The notes: generated by a model from the letters alone, not told the origin. A stretch of DNA of 64,000 nucleotides from M3007 sp043764095 (GCA_043764095.1 JAYUKX010000007.1:1-64000); one strand, 5' to 3'; counted from the stretch's first letter, positions 52,720 to 62,323 are shown. Made by a program: numbers and translations.

Positions 52720-53298
52720 TTAAGCATTTGCGCTGATAATTTTACTTAGTTCCTCTTTTTCAAATTCCATAGTAGCCAACACCGAAATGATAAATTCAGT
52801 TTTCATAGTCGTATAATTCTCACTTGTTATTTTAAAATTATCGGTTAATGATATTTTTAGTTGTCCATACTTTTCTACTAAATTGGTATCTTTTCTAAGC
52901 GCATCACGAAACAATAAGTGATTTTTCAAGGCTAAACTGTCCGCGAAGCAAACATAAAGATGGTGAGGCTGCCATTTCTGTTTTGGAGACGCGGAAGGTG
53001 TATCATCAGACGTTTGTCTAAATGCAAAACGCCCAGCAATACCTTGTTCTCCTTTGGATATATAGCCAATTTTTTCAAGTCGTAGTGTTATATCATCGAG
53101 TAGGTTTTTGTTGTCAATAATGATGTCAATATCTAAAATGGGTTTTGCAATTAACCCCGAAATAGCAGTGCTTCCTACGTGCTGTATATCTATTTCCAAG
53201 CCATTAAGTTGTGCCTTGATGACCTGATTGATTTTTTCAAATTCAATTTTCCAGTTGGAATTATATGGTTCGATAAATTTTGTCATAGTTGAGGTCAT
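52720..53298 (-). CDS. GrpB family protein (nucleotidyltransferase fold)
   Basis: About 192 residues. The GrpB signature is visible in QHVGSTAISGLIAKPILDID (conserved GSTA and the acidic DID residues), followed by HHLYVCFADSLALKNHLLFR. The fold resembles nucleotidyltransferases, but no biochemical function is established for most members. The start is uncertain: MTSTMTKFIEPYNSNW at 53298, or the next Met at 53286. It lies downstream of the DUF2834-like gene on the same strand. Confidence 0.82.
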   Translation of the reverse strand: MTSTMTKFIEPYNSNWKIEFEKINQVIKAQLNGLEIDIQHVGSTAISGLIAKPILDIDIIIDNKNLLDDITLRLEKIGYISKGEQGIAGRFAFRQTSDDTPSASPKQKWQPHHLYVCFADSLALKNHLLFRDALRKDTNLVEKYGQLKISLTDNFKITSENYTTMKTEFIISVLATMEFEKEELSKIISANA

Positions 53299-53382
53299 TG
53301 ATTTGATATTTGAGTAAGCGCAAGTAATTTTGCTTGGGCTAATACACAATAAATTCGGTACAAAAGCCCCACGCTCTACCTT

Positions 53383-53733
53383 CTATTTTGATTGCCTTTT
53401 TAAGTGAAGCGCCCTCACAAATAAAAACAATGGAAAACCAAAAGCGTAAGCAACAAATACAGTCAACAAAAGATACAACCATATTTTTTTCATTTTCAAT
53501 CGAATACCTTCCACAATGATAAAAAATGTCCCAGCCATTGTCCCAATCCAAAAATCGAGGGTCAAACTTTTTGCATAATAGTTATCTGTCCAAGTACTGC
53601 TAATAAACTCCACACTGTCAAAATCGCCATTTTGCTCTATGACGCCAAGCATGGCATAGTAAAAAGTGAATCCACCGCCAACAATTGCCAGTAGAAGATA
53701 GAAATAATGCTTGTTATTTGAAATGATATTCAT
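53383..53733 (-). CDS. DUF2834-like small membrane protein
   Basis: A 116-residue protein with three TM helices: about 9-29, 62-75 and 84-105. The pattern fits the DUF2834 type: a first hydrophobic segment, then LDFWIGTMAGTFFIIVEGIR, then WLYLLLTVFVAYAFGFPLFL followed by VRAL. No function is known for that family. It lies upstream of the GrpB gene and could be co-transcribed with it. The family call is from memory of its layout. Confidence 0.6.
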   Translation of the reverse strand: MNIISNNKHYFYLLLAIVGGGFTFYYAMLGVIEQNGDFDSVEFISSTWTDNYYAKSLTLDFWIGTMAGTFFIIVEGIRLKMKKIWLYLLLTVFVAYAFGFPLFLFVRALHLKRQSK

Positions 53734-53973
53734 GTTTGTATTGTGCTTCGATCAAAGGTAGATAAAATATTGAAATCATGCAATAACGTTGAATAAAAAA
53801 GGTTAACCCCTTGAAAACAAGACAATTACAATCAAAAAAAACATTTTTACTCCCAAAAACAACCAAGGAAAACAAAAGACCTAGCGTTATTAGTTTCCTA
53901 CATCGTATGTTTGCATAAATTATCCAACACAAATCTAGATTAATTTCCACAAAACTAATTCTTTTCAAAAAAA

Positions 53974-55239
53974 TTGACCATCCATACCCAAATTTGTATC
54001 ATAGGAGCAGGGCCCGCCGGTGCCACCACCGCGTTGTTCCTCGCTAAAGCGGGTATTCCACATATTATCGTGGATGCGGCGCAGTTTCCCCGCGATAAAG
54101 TATGCGGTGATGGACTTGATCTTAAAGTGATGCGGATATTGCAGCATTTGGATCCGAATATCCTGACCCACGACATCCAGCAAAACAATGGATTTTCGCC
54201 GTCTTGGGGTACACGAATCATTACACCTAATGGAAAATACGTTGATTTGGATTACCAACCTAGTACAAAAGAGGCGCAACTGCCATTGTATCAAGTTTCC
54301 CGAAGAGCACATTTCGATCATTTTTTGGTACAACGTTTTGATCCAAAATATACAGATTTCAGGCAAAATACCACTGTGCAATCACTCGTGCGCGAGGGCG
54401 ACATTTGGCGTATTAATGCCCAAAACGAAGGGAAAAACCTTGAAATAACGTGTAATCTTGTAATTGGGGCGGATGGTGACCATTCAGTGGTATTGCGGGC
54501 GATCGGGGATAGAAAAATAGAGCGCAGGCATTATGCCGCATCGCAACGGCAATACTGGAGCGGCGTAACGGGTATGCACCCAGACGGATTGATTGAGTTT
54601 TATTTTCCCAAATCATTGCCTTGGTCGTATTTCTGGATTTTCCCGCTGCCCAATGGCGAGGCTAATGTGGGTTTTATCATGTTGAGCGAACCCGTAGCAA
54701 AACTCCAAATCAATATCCGCAAAGAATTACAGCGTATTATTACAGAAGACCCTGTGATCGCTCCGCGTTTTAAAAACGCTACGCCTTTGGACAAACCCGC
54801 TGGCTGGGGGCTTCCGCTCTCCTCGCGCAGGCGAAAACCATTTGGCGATGGCTTTATGCTGGTTGGCGATGCGGCTTCACTGATTTGCCCTATTACTGGC
54901 GAGGGTATCGGAACGAGTATGCTTTCTGGGTATTTAGCGGCACAATTTGCCACCAAATCTGCCGAAAAAAAACAGTATGACGCATCCATGTTTGTGGGTT
55001 ATGAAAAAGAACTCTACCGCAGGCTCAATGATGAAATACTGATGGGTCATTTGGTGTATTATTTGCAAAAATTGCCTTGGAAATGGAGCGCATGGGCGTT
55101 AAATATGGTGTTACCCTCGCGGTGGCTGGGGTATGCTTTTCGACGTATGGCAAAGGGGTGGTTGAATACGGCGGTGCATAAACAAATTCAGATCAAACAT
55201 GGAGTGGTGTCCGCTACTCAACCTGCCAAATATTCATAA
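53974..55239 (+). CDS. Geranylgeranyl-reductase-type FAD-dependent oxidoreductase
   Basis: A 421-residue flavoprotein with an N-terminal Rossmann GXGXXG motif (IIGAGPAGATTALF), a second FAD-binding segment GFMLVGDAASLICPITGEGI and the PRDKVCGDGL element typical of the geranylgeranyl reductase/halogenase-like group. Such enzymes reduce isoprenoid chains or oxidise aromatic substrates, and neither can be chosen here. It starts at TTG 53974, with no ATG available. No isoprenoid or carotenoid genes are adjacent. Confidence 0.85.
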   Translation: MTIHTQICIIGAGPAGATTALFLAKAGIPHIIVDAAQFPRDKVCGDGLDLKVMRILQHLDPNILTHDIQQNNGFSPSWGTRIITPNGKYVDLDYQPSTKEAQLPLYQVSRRAHFDHFLVQRFDPKYTDFRQNTTVQSLVREGDIWRINAQNEGKNLEITCNLVIGADGDHSVVLRAIGDRKIERRHYAASQRQYWSGVTGMHPDGLIEFYFPKSLPWSYFWIFPLPNGEANVGFIMLSEPVAKLQINIRKELQRIITEDPVIAPRFKNATPLDKPAGWGLPLSSRRRKPFGDGFMLVGDAASLICPITGEGIGTSMLSGYLAAQFATKSAEKKQYDASMFVGYEKELYRRLNDEILMGHLVYYLQKLPWKWSAWALNMVLPSRWLGYAFRRMAKGWLNTAVHKQIQIKHGVVSATQPAKYS

Positions 55240-55326
55240 AAAATTTGCCTACCTTTTTTGATACTAAACCGTTGGGCTAAGTGTTTACCATATTTCATCA
55301 TTCTAAAACATATCATTACAAGTAAA

Positions 55327-56346
55327 ATGCATAAATTATTATCAACACTCGTATTAATCGCCTTTTCACAGGTCGTATTTGCACAAGCATTCACGCTGCA
55401 AATCGACTCTTTATTGGCGACACAAAAACAAAAAAAGTTCAACGGTATTATTCTGATTACTAAAGGCGAAAAATCGCAATATTTAAAGGTGCAAGGCTAT
55501 TCCAATTTGGCTCAAAAAACGCCATTAAACCTTGACGATCAATTTGTTATAGGTTCTATCAGCAAACAAATTACAGCAGTTCTTGTGCTTCAGGATTATG
55601 AAAAAGGCCAAATTGAATTGAATGTGCCCATCCGAAAATACTTACCCGATTGGAAACAAACTTGGTTGGATTCTGTCACCGTTCATCAATTATTGACCCA
55701 TACACATGGCATTGTGGCTTATGAGCAGCCTTTGGATTTTGTGCCGGGTTCTAAATTTGTTTATTCGCAAATTGGCTACGAAATACTATCCAAAATACTG
55801 GAAAGTGTTACGCAAAAATCCTTCGCCCGCCTTTCGAGTTCGCTGTTCAAACGCTACAAAATGCTACACACTTACCACCCTGATTTGCATAAGCACAAAC
55901 ATTTGGTAACGGGTTACACAGAACTCAAGGATGGTACTTTAAATATTGAAAAAGCCAGTTTTCAAAATTATGTAGCGGCAGGCTCGTTTATTTCCACCGC
56001 AAACGATCTTTTATTGTGGAACAAGGCACTATACGGCGGTAAGTTATTATTGCCCAAAACGATGGAACTAATGACCACAAGACAGAAAAATGCAACCAGA
56101 GAGCACCCCATGTTTGGCACAACAGATTATGGTTATGGCATCACGGTAGATAACAGAGATGGTATGCTTCAATACGGAACTACAGGTTTTGCTCCGGGTT
56201 TTTGCTCTATGAATTTCTACTATCCGGCTACCAAAACGAGTATTATTATTCTGGAAAATATAACGTATAATGTAAACGATCTGAAAAAAACGTTTGCGAC
56301 GCAATTGGGGGTTTGGAAAATGGTGCGGAATAAAATTAATGATTAA
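55327..56346 (+). CDS. Exported serine hydrolase (beta-lactamase/PBP-like)
   Basis: A 339-residue protein with a signal peptide ending VVFAQ. The catalytic Ser-x-x-Lys is in FVIGSISKQIT (S77, K80), and the Tyr motif is at FVYSQIGYEIL, where the usual asparagine is glutamine. The HTHGI motif (LLTHTHGIVAYE) follows the first. A late KTG-type motif is not obvious. Class C/EstB-like esterases or peptidases in this family often lack antibiotic activity. The start at MHKLLSTLVLIAF opens the signal peptide, while an upstream start would add 23 residues. Its end overlaps the converging cyclase gene by 11 bp. Confidence 0.85.
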   Translation: MHKLLSTLVLIAFSQVVFAQAFTLQIDSLLATQKQKKFNGIILITKGEKSQYLKVQGYSNLAQKTPLNLDDQFVIGSISKQITAVLVLQDYEKGQIELNVPIRKYLPDWKQTWLDSVTVHQLLTHTHGIVAYEQPLDFVPGSKFVYSQIGYEILSKILESVTQKSFARLSSSLFKRYKMLHTYHPDLHKHKHLVTGYTELKDGTLNIEKASFQNYVAAGSFISTANDLLLWNKALYGGKLLLPKTMELMTTRQKNATREHPMFGTTDYGYGITVDNRDGMLQYGTTGFAPGFCSMNFYYPATKTSIIILENITYNVNDLKKTFATQLGVWKMVRNKIND

Positions 56347-58531
56347 CGTGATATTCACGTTCCAAAAAATACATATCAATTTCCCCCTTGTTTTTGGCCA
56401 TTAATTGCCCACGATGGATACAGGTAAAATCATTGTTAATCAAAGCAAATGTACTTTGGCTGATATTGATTTTACCTGGTTCACTATTGTTTTCCATCCT
56501 AGCGGCGGTATTGACGGTGTCGCCCCATATATCATAAGCGAATTTTTTAACACCTACAATACCCGCCACCACTGGCCCGCTATTTAGGCCAATCCTGATG
56601 TCAAAAGAATCGGGGTTGGTCTGCTTTCGTGCTTGGATAAACTGACGAATTTCAATGGCTGCCTGTGCTGCGTTGTGCGCATGTGCGCCACTGGCCATGG
56701 GTAATCCCGACACGGCCATATATGCGTCTCCGATAGTTTTAATCTTTTCCAGTCCGTGTTTTTCTACTATTTCATCGAATGCTTTAAAACAAAAATGCAA
56801 CTCGCTCACCAGTTCTTGTGGCGACAAATGCTCCGAAACCTTTGTAAAATTAACAAAATCGGTAAAAAGCACCGTTACATCATCGAATAGTTTGGCATTT
56901 GCGTGGCCTTTTTCCTTGAGTTCAGCAGCCACCTCTGCGGGTAGGATATTCAACAATAAATCGTCCGATTTTTGTTTTTCCAGTTGGATGATGTTGTTGG
57001 TTTTTTGTTGCAATTTGAAATTTCGGAAAATAAAAAACGAGAGCAATCCCAATAAAAACAGGCCTATTAAATATAAATATTGTTGTATCCTTTGAGCGCG
57101 CAGTTCGTTATCTTGCAATAAAAGTTGAGATTGCTGAAGGCTTACCTGAGTGGCTTGTAAGTCTCGGTCTTTTTCAGCAAGCACCAATCGTTCTTCTTTG
57201 GCTTGGCTTTGGCTTTGTTCGTATTGGAGATCGGCTTGAGATTTCAAATAGGCCAATCGTTGCAATTCTTGCTGTTTATTGGCAATATCAACGGCATTTT
57301 GTTTCAAGGTCAATTCTTGCTGCTGCTTGGTTGCTATTAAAATCTGTTCTTTTAGTTGCGCGCTTGTGATCAATTGCTGCTGTTTGAATGCATTTTCGGT
57401 TTTACTAAACTCGAACTGTAAAGTCTTTTTTGTTACTTGCTTTTGCTTCTCCACATTGTCAATACTATCGCGGAGCGCAATAAAAGATCGGTAACTAATA
57501 TACGCACTATCGTATTTTCCTGTAGCCTCATAAATGGTACTTAGATTTTTTAATGCCTTGCTCTCTACGGCCATTTCGCCAAGAGTATTCGCCATTGTAC
57601 GTGCTTGCGATGCATAATTTAGTGCGTTTTTGTAATTCTTTTGAGAAAGCCAGATATCACTAATATTGAAGTATATGTCGGCTATTCCCTTTTTATCCTT
57701 AATGCTTTCGTAGAGCGACAAAGCCCTGTTTTGATAATCCAATGCTTGCTGGTAATCTAACATTTGTGCATAAACATTACCAATATTAGCCAAATTATTG
57801 GCAATTGGTGCTTTATTCCCTGATTTTTCGTTGATCACCAATGCCTTTTTCTTGTATTCTAATGCTTTTGGCAAATCGGATAATTGGGTATATGCATTAC
57901 CTAGGTTGACCAAAATCCCAGCCGTACTTTGCCCATTTCCTATAGATTCACTAATCGGTAAGGCGTTCTGGAAATACTCAATTGCCTTAGGAAAATCCTT
58001 CAGTTCTGAATGGATATTCCCAATATTGGCCAATGTATTGATCATACCAGCCTTATTACCTATTTTTTCTACCATCAGCAAAGCCTTTTGATAGTTTTCT
58101 AATGCTTTTGGGAAGTCAAATACATAGGCATATACCAAACCAATATTATTGTAATTATTAGCAATGCCTTGAATATTGCCGGTGGTTTCATTGATGGCCA
58201 ACGCTTTTTGGTAGTTTTCCTGCGCGGCTGTATAATCAGGGATATTGAGGTAATTATTCCCTCTTGCGCTGTAAGCACTGGCTAAAAACCGTTTATCCGC
58301 TAATTTTTCGGCGATTGCAATAGATTGGGAAGCATATTCTGTACCTTTCCTTGGATCAATATTGGCGTAATTTCGGGCAATTTGCGTCAGTAATTTAGCG
58401 CGTGTTGTGTCTTCTACCAGCCATGTGCGCTCTATTTTTAATAAAGAATCCAATACCCTTTGCTGCGCATTTGCGCTGACAAGCGTTTCAAAAAAGCAGG
58501 TTATGCATAAAAACAGGTGTAAATAACGCAT
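56336..58531 (-). CDS. TPR class III adenylate cyclase
   Basis: A 731-residue signalling protein: signal peptide or first helix (1-22), a periplasmic TPR array (about 35-380; many A-x-YQKAL repeats), a coiled coil (KEERLVLAEKDRDLQATQVS), one TM helix near 475-495 (YLYLIGLFLLGLLSFFIF), and a C-terminal CYC domain. This has the metal-ligand VLFTDFVNF, the adenine-selecting Lys in KIKTIGDAYM and Asp in FAYDIWGDTVNTAA, and the conserved NTAARM. The Lys/Asp pair indicates ATP over GTP. It is therefore a cAMP producer controlled by periplasmic protein contacts. The upstream lipoprotein gene is on the same strand. Confidence 0.9.
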   Translation of the reverse strand: MRYLHLFLCITCFFETLVSANAQQRVLDSLLKIERTWLVEDTTRAKLLTQIARNYANIDPRKGTEYASQSIAIAEKLADKRFLASAYSARGNNYLNIPDYTAAQENYQKALAINETTGNIQGIANNYNNIGLVYAYVFDFPKALENYQKALLMVEKIGNKAGMINTLANIGNIHSELKDFPKAIEYFQNALPISESIGNGQSTAGILVNLGNAYTQLSDLPKALEYKKKALVINEKSGNKAPIANNLANIGNVYAQMLDYQQALDYQNRALSLYESIKDKKGIADIYFNISDIWLSQKNYKNALNYASQARTMANTLGEMAVESKALKNLSTIYEATGKYDSAYISYRSFIALRDSIDNVEKQKQVTKKTLQFEFSKTENAFKQQQLITSAQLKEQILIATKQQQELTLKQNAVDIANKQQELQRLAYLKSQADLQYEQSQSQAKEERLVLAEKDRDLQATQVSLQQSQLLLQDNELRAQRIQQYLYLIGLFLLGLLSFFIFRNFKLQQKTNNIIQLEKQKSDDLLLNILPAEVAAELKEKGHANAKLFDDVTVLFTDFVNFTKVSEHLSPQELVSELHFCFKAFDEIVEKHGLEKIKTIGDAYMAVSGLPMASGAHAHNAAQAAIEIRQFIQARKQTNPDSFDIRIGLNSGPVVAGIVGVKKFAYDIWGDTVNTAARMENNSEPGKINISQSTFALINNDFTCIHRGQLMAKNKGEIDMYFLEREYHVNH

Positions 58532-58556
58532 CGTATGGATTTTTCCTGAACAAATT

Positions 58557-59135
58557 CTAATCAGCCACAAAAACGACATTAACACATGGTGCTACTCGAG
58601 TGTCATTCACTACATTTGGAAATGAGATGATTATGCCTGCGTCGATCGTTTCATTAAATGACTCGATTTTGATATTACCAACTACGAGTGGAAATGTAAA
58701 TTTTGAGCCGTCGTTTTTTGTTAGTCGGTAAAAAGAATTCGCCGTTACGGAAACACCAAATTTTGCATCTTTCGGTGCATTTATTGGCGCAATATCTACA
58801 AAAGCAGGTGTATGCTGTTGAGTGGAAACGATATCTTGAGTGGTGAGTAAAATGGGCACAAGACCTTTCAGATCCCATAGCCTAACAACAAAATCGCCCG
58901 TGACAGGCAGTTTAATGCCCAACTGTTCAATTTTACCATTTTTTTGTGGGCTAAAAGTAAATCCATATTGCCATGTATTCATTGCAACTGGTGTAGTATC
59001 AATAATGATGGAGGTTTGTTCAAAAAAAGAAAAAAATGGACTTTCTTCCGTTGGGGTATTATTGTCTTTTTTACAAGCGAAAAAAAGGCTAGTACAAATA
59101 AGTAGCGCGCAGCATTTCAGTGTGTTAGAATTCAT
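58557..59135 (-). CDS. Uncharacterised lipoprotein (possible DUF4082-like)
   Basis: A 192-residue protein with a lipobox at LFFACKKDN (C21). The mature part has a jelly-roll/beta-sandwich pattern (GFTFSPQKNGKIEQLGIKLP, then FVVRLWDLKGLVPILLTTQD) similar to DUF4082-type domains that bind carbohydrate or follow other surface domains. No enzyme motif is present. It is the gene directly upstream of the TPR cyclase on the same strand, so it might be a sensor component. Confidence 0.7.
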   Translation of the reverse strand: MNSNTLKCCALLICTSLFFACKKDNNTPTEESPFFSFFEQTSIIIDTTPVAMNTWQYGFTFSPQKNGKIEQLGIKLPVTGDFVVRLWDLKGLVPILLTTQDIVSTQQHTPAFVDIAPINAPKDAKFGVSVTANSFYRLTKNDGSKFTFPLVVGNIKIESFNETIDAGIIISFPNVVNDTRVAPCVNVVFVAD

Positions 59136-59220
59136 GGTTGTCTTTTTATGATCAAATTATGGGCAAAATTAGGAATTATTTTGGTTTTATGATGCATTAT
59201 TCAGAATATAAACGAATACA

Positions 59221-59280
59221 AAAAAAATGCGGTTGAACGATTATTGGGTGGTAAAAACCCGATATACCGTTCAACCGCAT
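59221..59280 (-). terminator. Rho-independent terminator of pnp
   Basis: ATGCGGTTGAACG (59227-59239) and CGTTCAACCGCAT (59268-59280) form a perfect 13-bp stem, with a run of A on its left that becomes a U tract on the minus strand. It lies 140 nt after the pnp stop. Confidence 0.8.
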
Positions 59281-59326
59281 TATATTGGTGGGGATGTTGC
59301 GTTACGACCGTTTGGCGTTGCGTTAC

Positions 59327-59355
59327 GTAGAGACGTTGCAATGCAACGTCTCTAC
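59327..59355. repeat. Near-perfect palindrome (REP-like)
   Basis: GTAGAGACGTTGCA and TGCAACGTCTCTAC (14-bp arms) flank a single A. This motif type, GTAGAGACG...CGTCTCTAC, recurs in intergenic regions of several bacterial phyla. The surrounding 59356-59410 is CpG-rich with short repeats of ACGTCACGCG type. Confidence 0.7.
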
Positions 59356-59417
59356 ACGTCACGCGTACGTCACGCGCACATTACGCACGTTATTGCGTCA
59401 AAAATAACGATCAAAAA

Positions 59418-61682
59418 TTACCGACCGCCACGGAAACCGCCACCGCCGCCACCGCCGCTACGACCACCACGATCGCCGCCGCCGCCGCTGCGACCACCGC
59501 GATCACCACCGCCGCCTTCGCGACGTTCTGGGCGTTCGCGCTCTACGTAACCTTCCGGTTTATCCAAAAGTGCCTTTACTGACAAGCGTAATTTGCCTGT
59601 TTTGGGGTCATTTTCGAGCAATTTAACCTTTAGTTCGTCGCCTACTTTATATACATCAGCAACACTTGCGATGCGCTGGTAACTGATTTCTGTCACGTGC
59701 AACAAGCCACTTTTGCCTTTAAACTTAACAAAAGCACCATATTCTTCCACGCGCTCAATTACACCGTCGTAAATTTCACCTGGTGTTGGAACAAATACAA
59801 TATCATTGATCCGCGCCAAAGCAGCGTCCAACGCCGTTTTGCTCGTACCAAATACAGAGATTACGCCACCTTTTTCATCTTCTTCGATATTGATAGTCGT
59901 ACCTGTGCTGCGCTGCATTTCTTGGATAATTTTACCACCCGGTCCGATGACAGCACCGATATACTCACGATCGATACGAAGTTCGATCATACGTGGCGCA
60001 TGTGGTTTCAAATCAGCCTCTGGTGCCGCAATTGCTTTTGCCATTTCACCAAGGATATGAATACGACCAGCACGCGCTTGATCGAGTGCTTGTACCAATA
60101 AAGAGTACGGCATACCGTCGATCTTGATATCCATTTGTGTGCCCGTGATACCATTAGCAGTACCCGTCACTTTAAAATCCATATCGCCCAAAGCATCCTC
60201 GTCGCCAAGAATGTCGGAAAGTACACAAATACGGCCTTTATCATCGGCAATACAACCCATTGCAATACCTGCTACTGGCGATTTCATCGGAACACCACCA
60301 TCCATCAAAGCCATAGATCCCGCACAAACGGTAGCCATAGAAGAGGAGCCATTCGATTCCAAAATATCGGAAACCACACGTACTGTATAAGGGAACGAGG
60401 CAGGCATTACTTTACGGATAGAACGGCCAGCCAAGTTAGCGTGACCCACCTCGCGACGGCCTGGACCACGCATTGGTTTTACTTCACCCGTAGAATATGG
60501 TGGGAAATTATAGTGCAAAATAAAGCCTTCATCGCGGAAATCGAGTGCATTATCGATCAACTGCATATCCTGCTTGGTACCCAGCGTCAATGTTGTTAAT
60601 GCCTGTGTTTCACCACGGGTAAAGATAGAAGAACCATGTGCAGAAGGGAGGTAATCTACTTCGCACCAAATTGGGCGGATCTCCGTAGAATGACGACCAT
60701 CGAGGCGTTTGCCATCAGAAAGTACTACATCGCGGATGATATGCTTTTTGATTTTGCTGAAATAATACTCCGCCCTTTCGCCCCATTGCGCCATTACTTC
60801 GTCGCCGAATTCTGCCTTAATGGTCGTAAATACTTCCTCATGAATCGCATCAGATTTAGATTTGCGCACGTTTTTGTCGCTGGCAGAACGAGCAAGTTCA
60901 TAAATACCCTCGCTCATCAGTGCTTCGATACGGCTTTTTAATTCCTCATGTTCAGGTTTTGCCACTACTTCGCGTTTGATCAAAGCAGCATCACCAACGA
61001 GTTGTGCGAGGCGGCGTTGCGCGTCAATTTGTACTTTAATGGCTTCGTGCGCCAATTTCATAGCCTCGATCAAGTCGGCTTCTTGACATTCGTTCGCTTC
61101 GCCTTCCACCATTGTTATATCGCGTTCGGTAGCGGCTACGATAAAGTCCATATCAGCGCGTTTGAGATCGGCGCGACCTGGATTGATCACAAATTGGCCA
61201 TCAATACGTGCAATACGTACTTCGGAGAACAAGTCTTCGACTGGGATATTACTCACAGCCACAGCAGCAGATGCCGCTAGACCAACGAGTGCATCCGGCA
61301 TTACGTCCTTATCGGCAGAAATCAGGTTGATAATTACCTGTGTTTCATTCATATAGCCATCAGGGAAGAGCGGGCGAAGTGCACGATCGACCAAGCGACT
61401 AATCAGGATTTCGTAATCGGAAAGTTTTGTTTCGCGGCGAAAAAAGTTGCCGGGAATACGGCCAGCAGCCGCAAACTTTTCTTGATAATCCACAGATAAT
61501 GGAAAAAAGCCTTGGCCTTCCTTGGCTTTGTGTGCGCTGACGATGGTTGCTAACAACATCGTATTTCCAACGCGGATCATAGCACTGCCATCGGCTTGTG
61601 TTGCGAGTTTGCCCGTTTCCAATGCAACTTCCCTGCCATCAGGGAGGTTAAAGGTGACGCGCAAAGGGATTTGCTTACCCAT
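59418..61682 (-). CDS. pnp: Polyribonucleotide nucleotidyltransferase (PNPase) with an RGG-like tail
   Basis: A 754-residue 3'-to-5' phosphorolytic exoribonuclease. Two RNase PH domains (about 10-230 and 310-550), the KH domain (AVIGPGGKIIQEMQRSTGTT) and the S1 domain (YDGVIERVEEYGAFVKFKGK, then LHVTEISYQRI) are complete. The end is unusual: about 40 residues of glycine and arginine in tandem GGGGDRGGRS units, an RGG-type RNA-binding tail not present in E. coli PNPase. The coding DNA for this tail has 30-bp imperfect tandem repeats, so it may vary in length. It lies downstream of rpsO on the same strand, as in E. coli. Confidence 0.96.
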   Translation of the reverse strand: MGKQIPLRVTFNLPDGREVALETGKLATQADGSAMIRVGNTMLLATIVSAHKAKEGQGFFPLSVDYQEKFAAAGRIPGNFFRRETKLSDYEILISRLVDRALRPLFPDGYMNETQVIINLISADKDVMPDALVGLAASAAVAVSNIPVEDLFSEVRIARIDGQFVINPGRADLKRADMDFIVAATERDITMVEGEANECQEADLIEAMKLAHEAIKVQIDAQRRLAQLVGDAALIKREVVAKPEHEELKSRIEALMSEGIYELARSASDKNVRKSKSDAIHEEVFTTIKAEFGDEVMAQWGERAEYYFSKIKKHIIRDVVLSDGKRLDGRHSTEIRPIWCEVDYLPSAHGSSIFTRGETQALTTLTLGTKQDMQLIDNALDFRDEGFILHYNFPPYSTGEVKPMRGPGRREVGHANLAGRSIRKVMPASFPYTVRVVSDILESNGSSSMATVCAGSMALMDGGVPMKSPVAGIAMGCIADDKGRICVLSDILGDEDALGDMDFKVTGTANGITGTQMDIKIDGMPYSLLVQALDQARAGRIHILGEMAKAIAAPEADLKPHAPRMIELRIDREYIGAVIGPGGKIIQEMQRSTGTTINIEEDEKGGVISVFGTSKTALDAALARINDIVFVPTPGEIYDGVIERVEEYGAFVKFKGKSGLLHVTEISYQRIASVADVYKVGDELKVKLLENDPKTGKLRLSVKALLDKPEGYVERERPERREGGGGDRGGRSGGGGDRGGRSGGGGGGGFRGGR

Positions 61683-61707
61683 AAATAAAATTGATGCGTA
61701 TCGGTTA

Positions 61708-61715
61708 CAAAATTA
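61708..61715 (-). promoter_or_regulatory. pnp -7 box
   Basis: Minus-strand TAATTTTG (61715-61708) matches TAnnTTTG about 26 nt before the ATG. No clear -33 is visible at the usual distance. The remainder of 61716-61964 has no other feature I can support. Confidence 0.5.
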
Positions 61716-61964
61716 GAATAACATTTCGTAAACCGTGAATACACACAATATGGTAACAAAAAGTACACAGGTGGAACGGCGGGAAATTTAAAAATGTACT
61801 TTGTTACTACATTGTGTGGAGGGTGATTCAGTGGCGGAAAAGGCGACAATGTGCCTTTAACCAGAAAATGTGAAAACACTGAATACAACCTCGTTTGCGA
61901 ACAGTAATCCTGTAAAGATTGTACCGATACTGATAAAAAATAGTGCCAAAACGGCGATAAAAAC

Positions 61965-62038
61965 AAAAAAGGTTTAGAAAAATAAAACCTAATAAGGACA
62001 AAAATCTCCTGTTAGGCAAAACTTCGCTAAACCTTTTT
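61965..62038 (-). terminator. Terminator after rpsO
   Basis: On the minus strand AAAAAGGTTTAG and CTAAACCTTTTT are complementary and bracket a loop that holds an inner CCTAA/TTAGG hairpin. A U-rich tail follows. It separates rpsO from the pnp promoter. Confidence 0.65.
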
Positions 62039-62047
62039 AAAAATAAA

Positions 62048-62323
62048 TTACTTACGAAGACCTAACTTCTCAATAAGAGCGCGGTATTTGTAAATATCTT
62101 TCTTTGCATAATAAGACAACAGGCTTTTACGCTGTCCAACCATAATCAACAACGCACGGCGTGTAGAGTGGTCTTTCTTGTTAATGCGCAAGTGTGCACT
62201 GAGGCTTTCGATACGGAACGTTAAGAGCGCAACTTGTGCTTCTACGTGGCCGGTGTTTTTAGCGTCACCACCGTATTCTGCTACGATAGAGGCTACTTTC
62301 TCTGGTGAATAATAAACTGCCAT
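62048..62323 (-). CDS. rpsO: 30S ribosomal protein S15
   Basis: A 91-residue primary 16S-binding protein of the small subunit, intact over its whole length. Recognisable segments are GDAKNTGHVEAQVALLTFRI near the middle of the N-terminal half, LSAHLRINKKDHSTRRALL and the C-terminal LLSYYAKKDIYKYRALIEKL. It has its own TACCTTTG promoter and a structured leader, and precedes pnp. Confidence 0.96.
   Translation of the reverse strand: MAVYYSPEKVASIVAEYGGDAKNTGHVEAQVALLTFRIESLSAHLRINKKDHSTRRALLIMVGQRKSLLSYYAKKDIYKYRALIEKLGLRK

Noticed and set aside
53714..53968. 84-residue minus-strand ORF between the DUF2834-like gene and the flavoprotein
   Set aside because: AT-rich, with irregular composition and no domain, overlapping the start of the downstream gene. 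It is probably chance.
59227..59550. Proline/arginine-rich plus-strand ORF opposite the pnp tail
   Set aside because: It is the complement of the Gly/Arg repeats of PNPase and spans the pnp terminator. The composition follows from the repeats.
61577..61966. 129-residue minus-strand ORF overlapping the pnp start
   Set aside because: It lies antisense-free but out of frame over the pnp start and promoter and has no recognisable domain. The pnp gene explains the coding signal.
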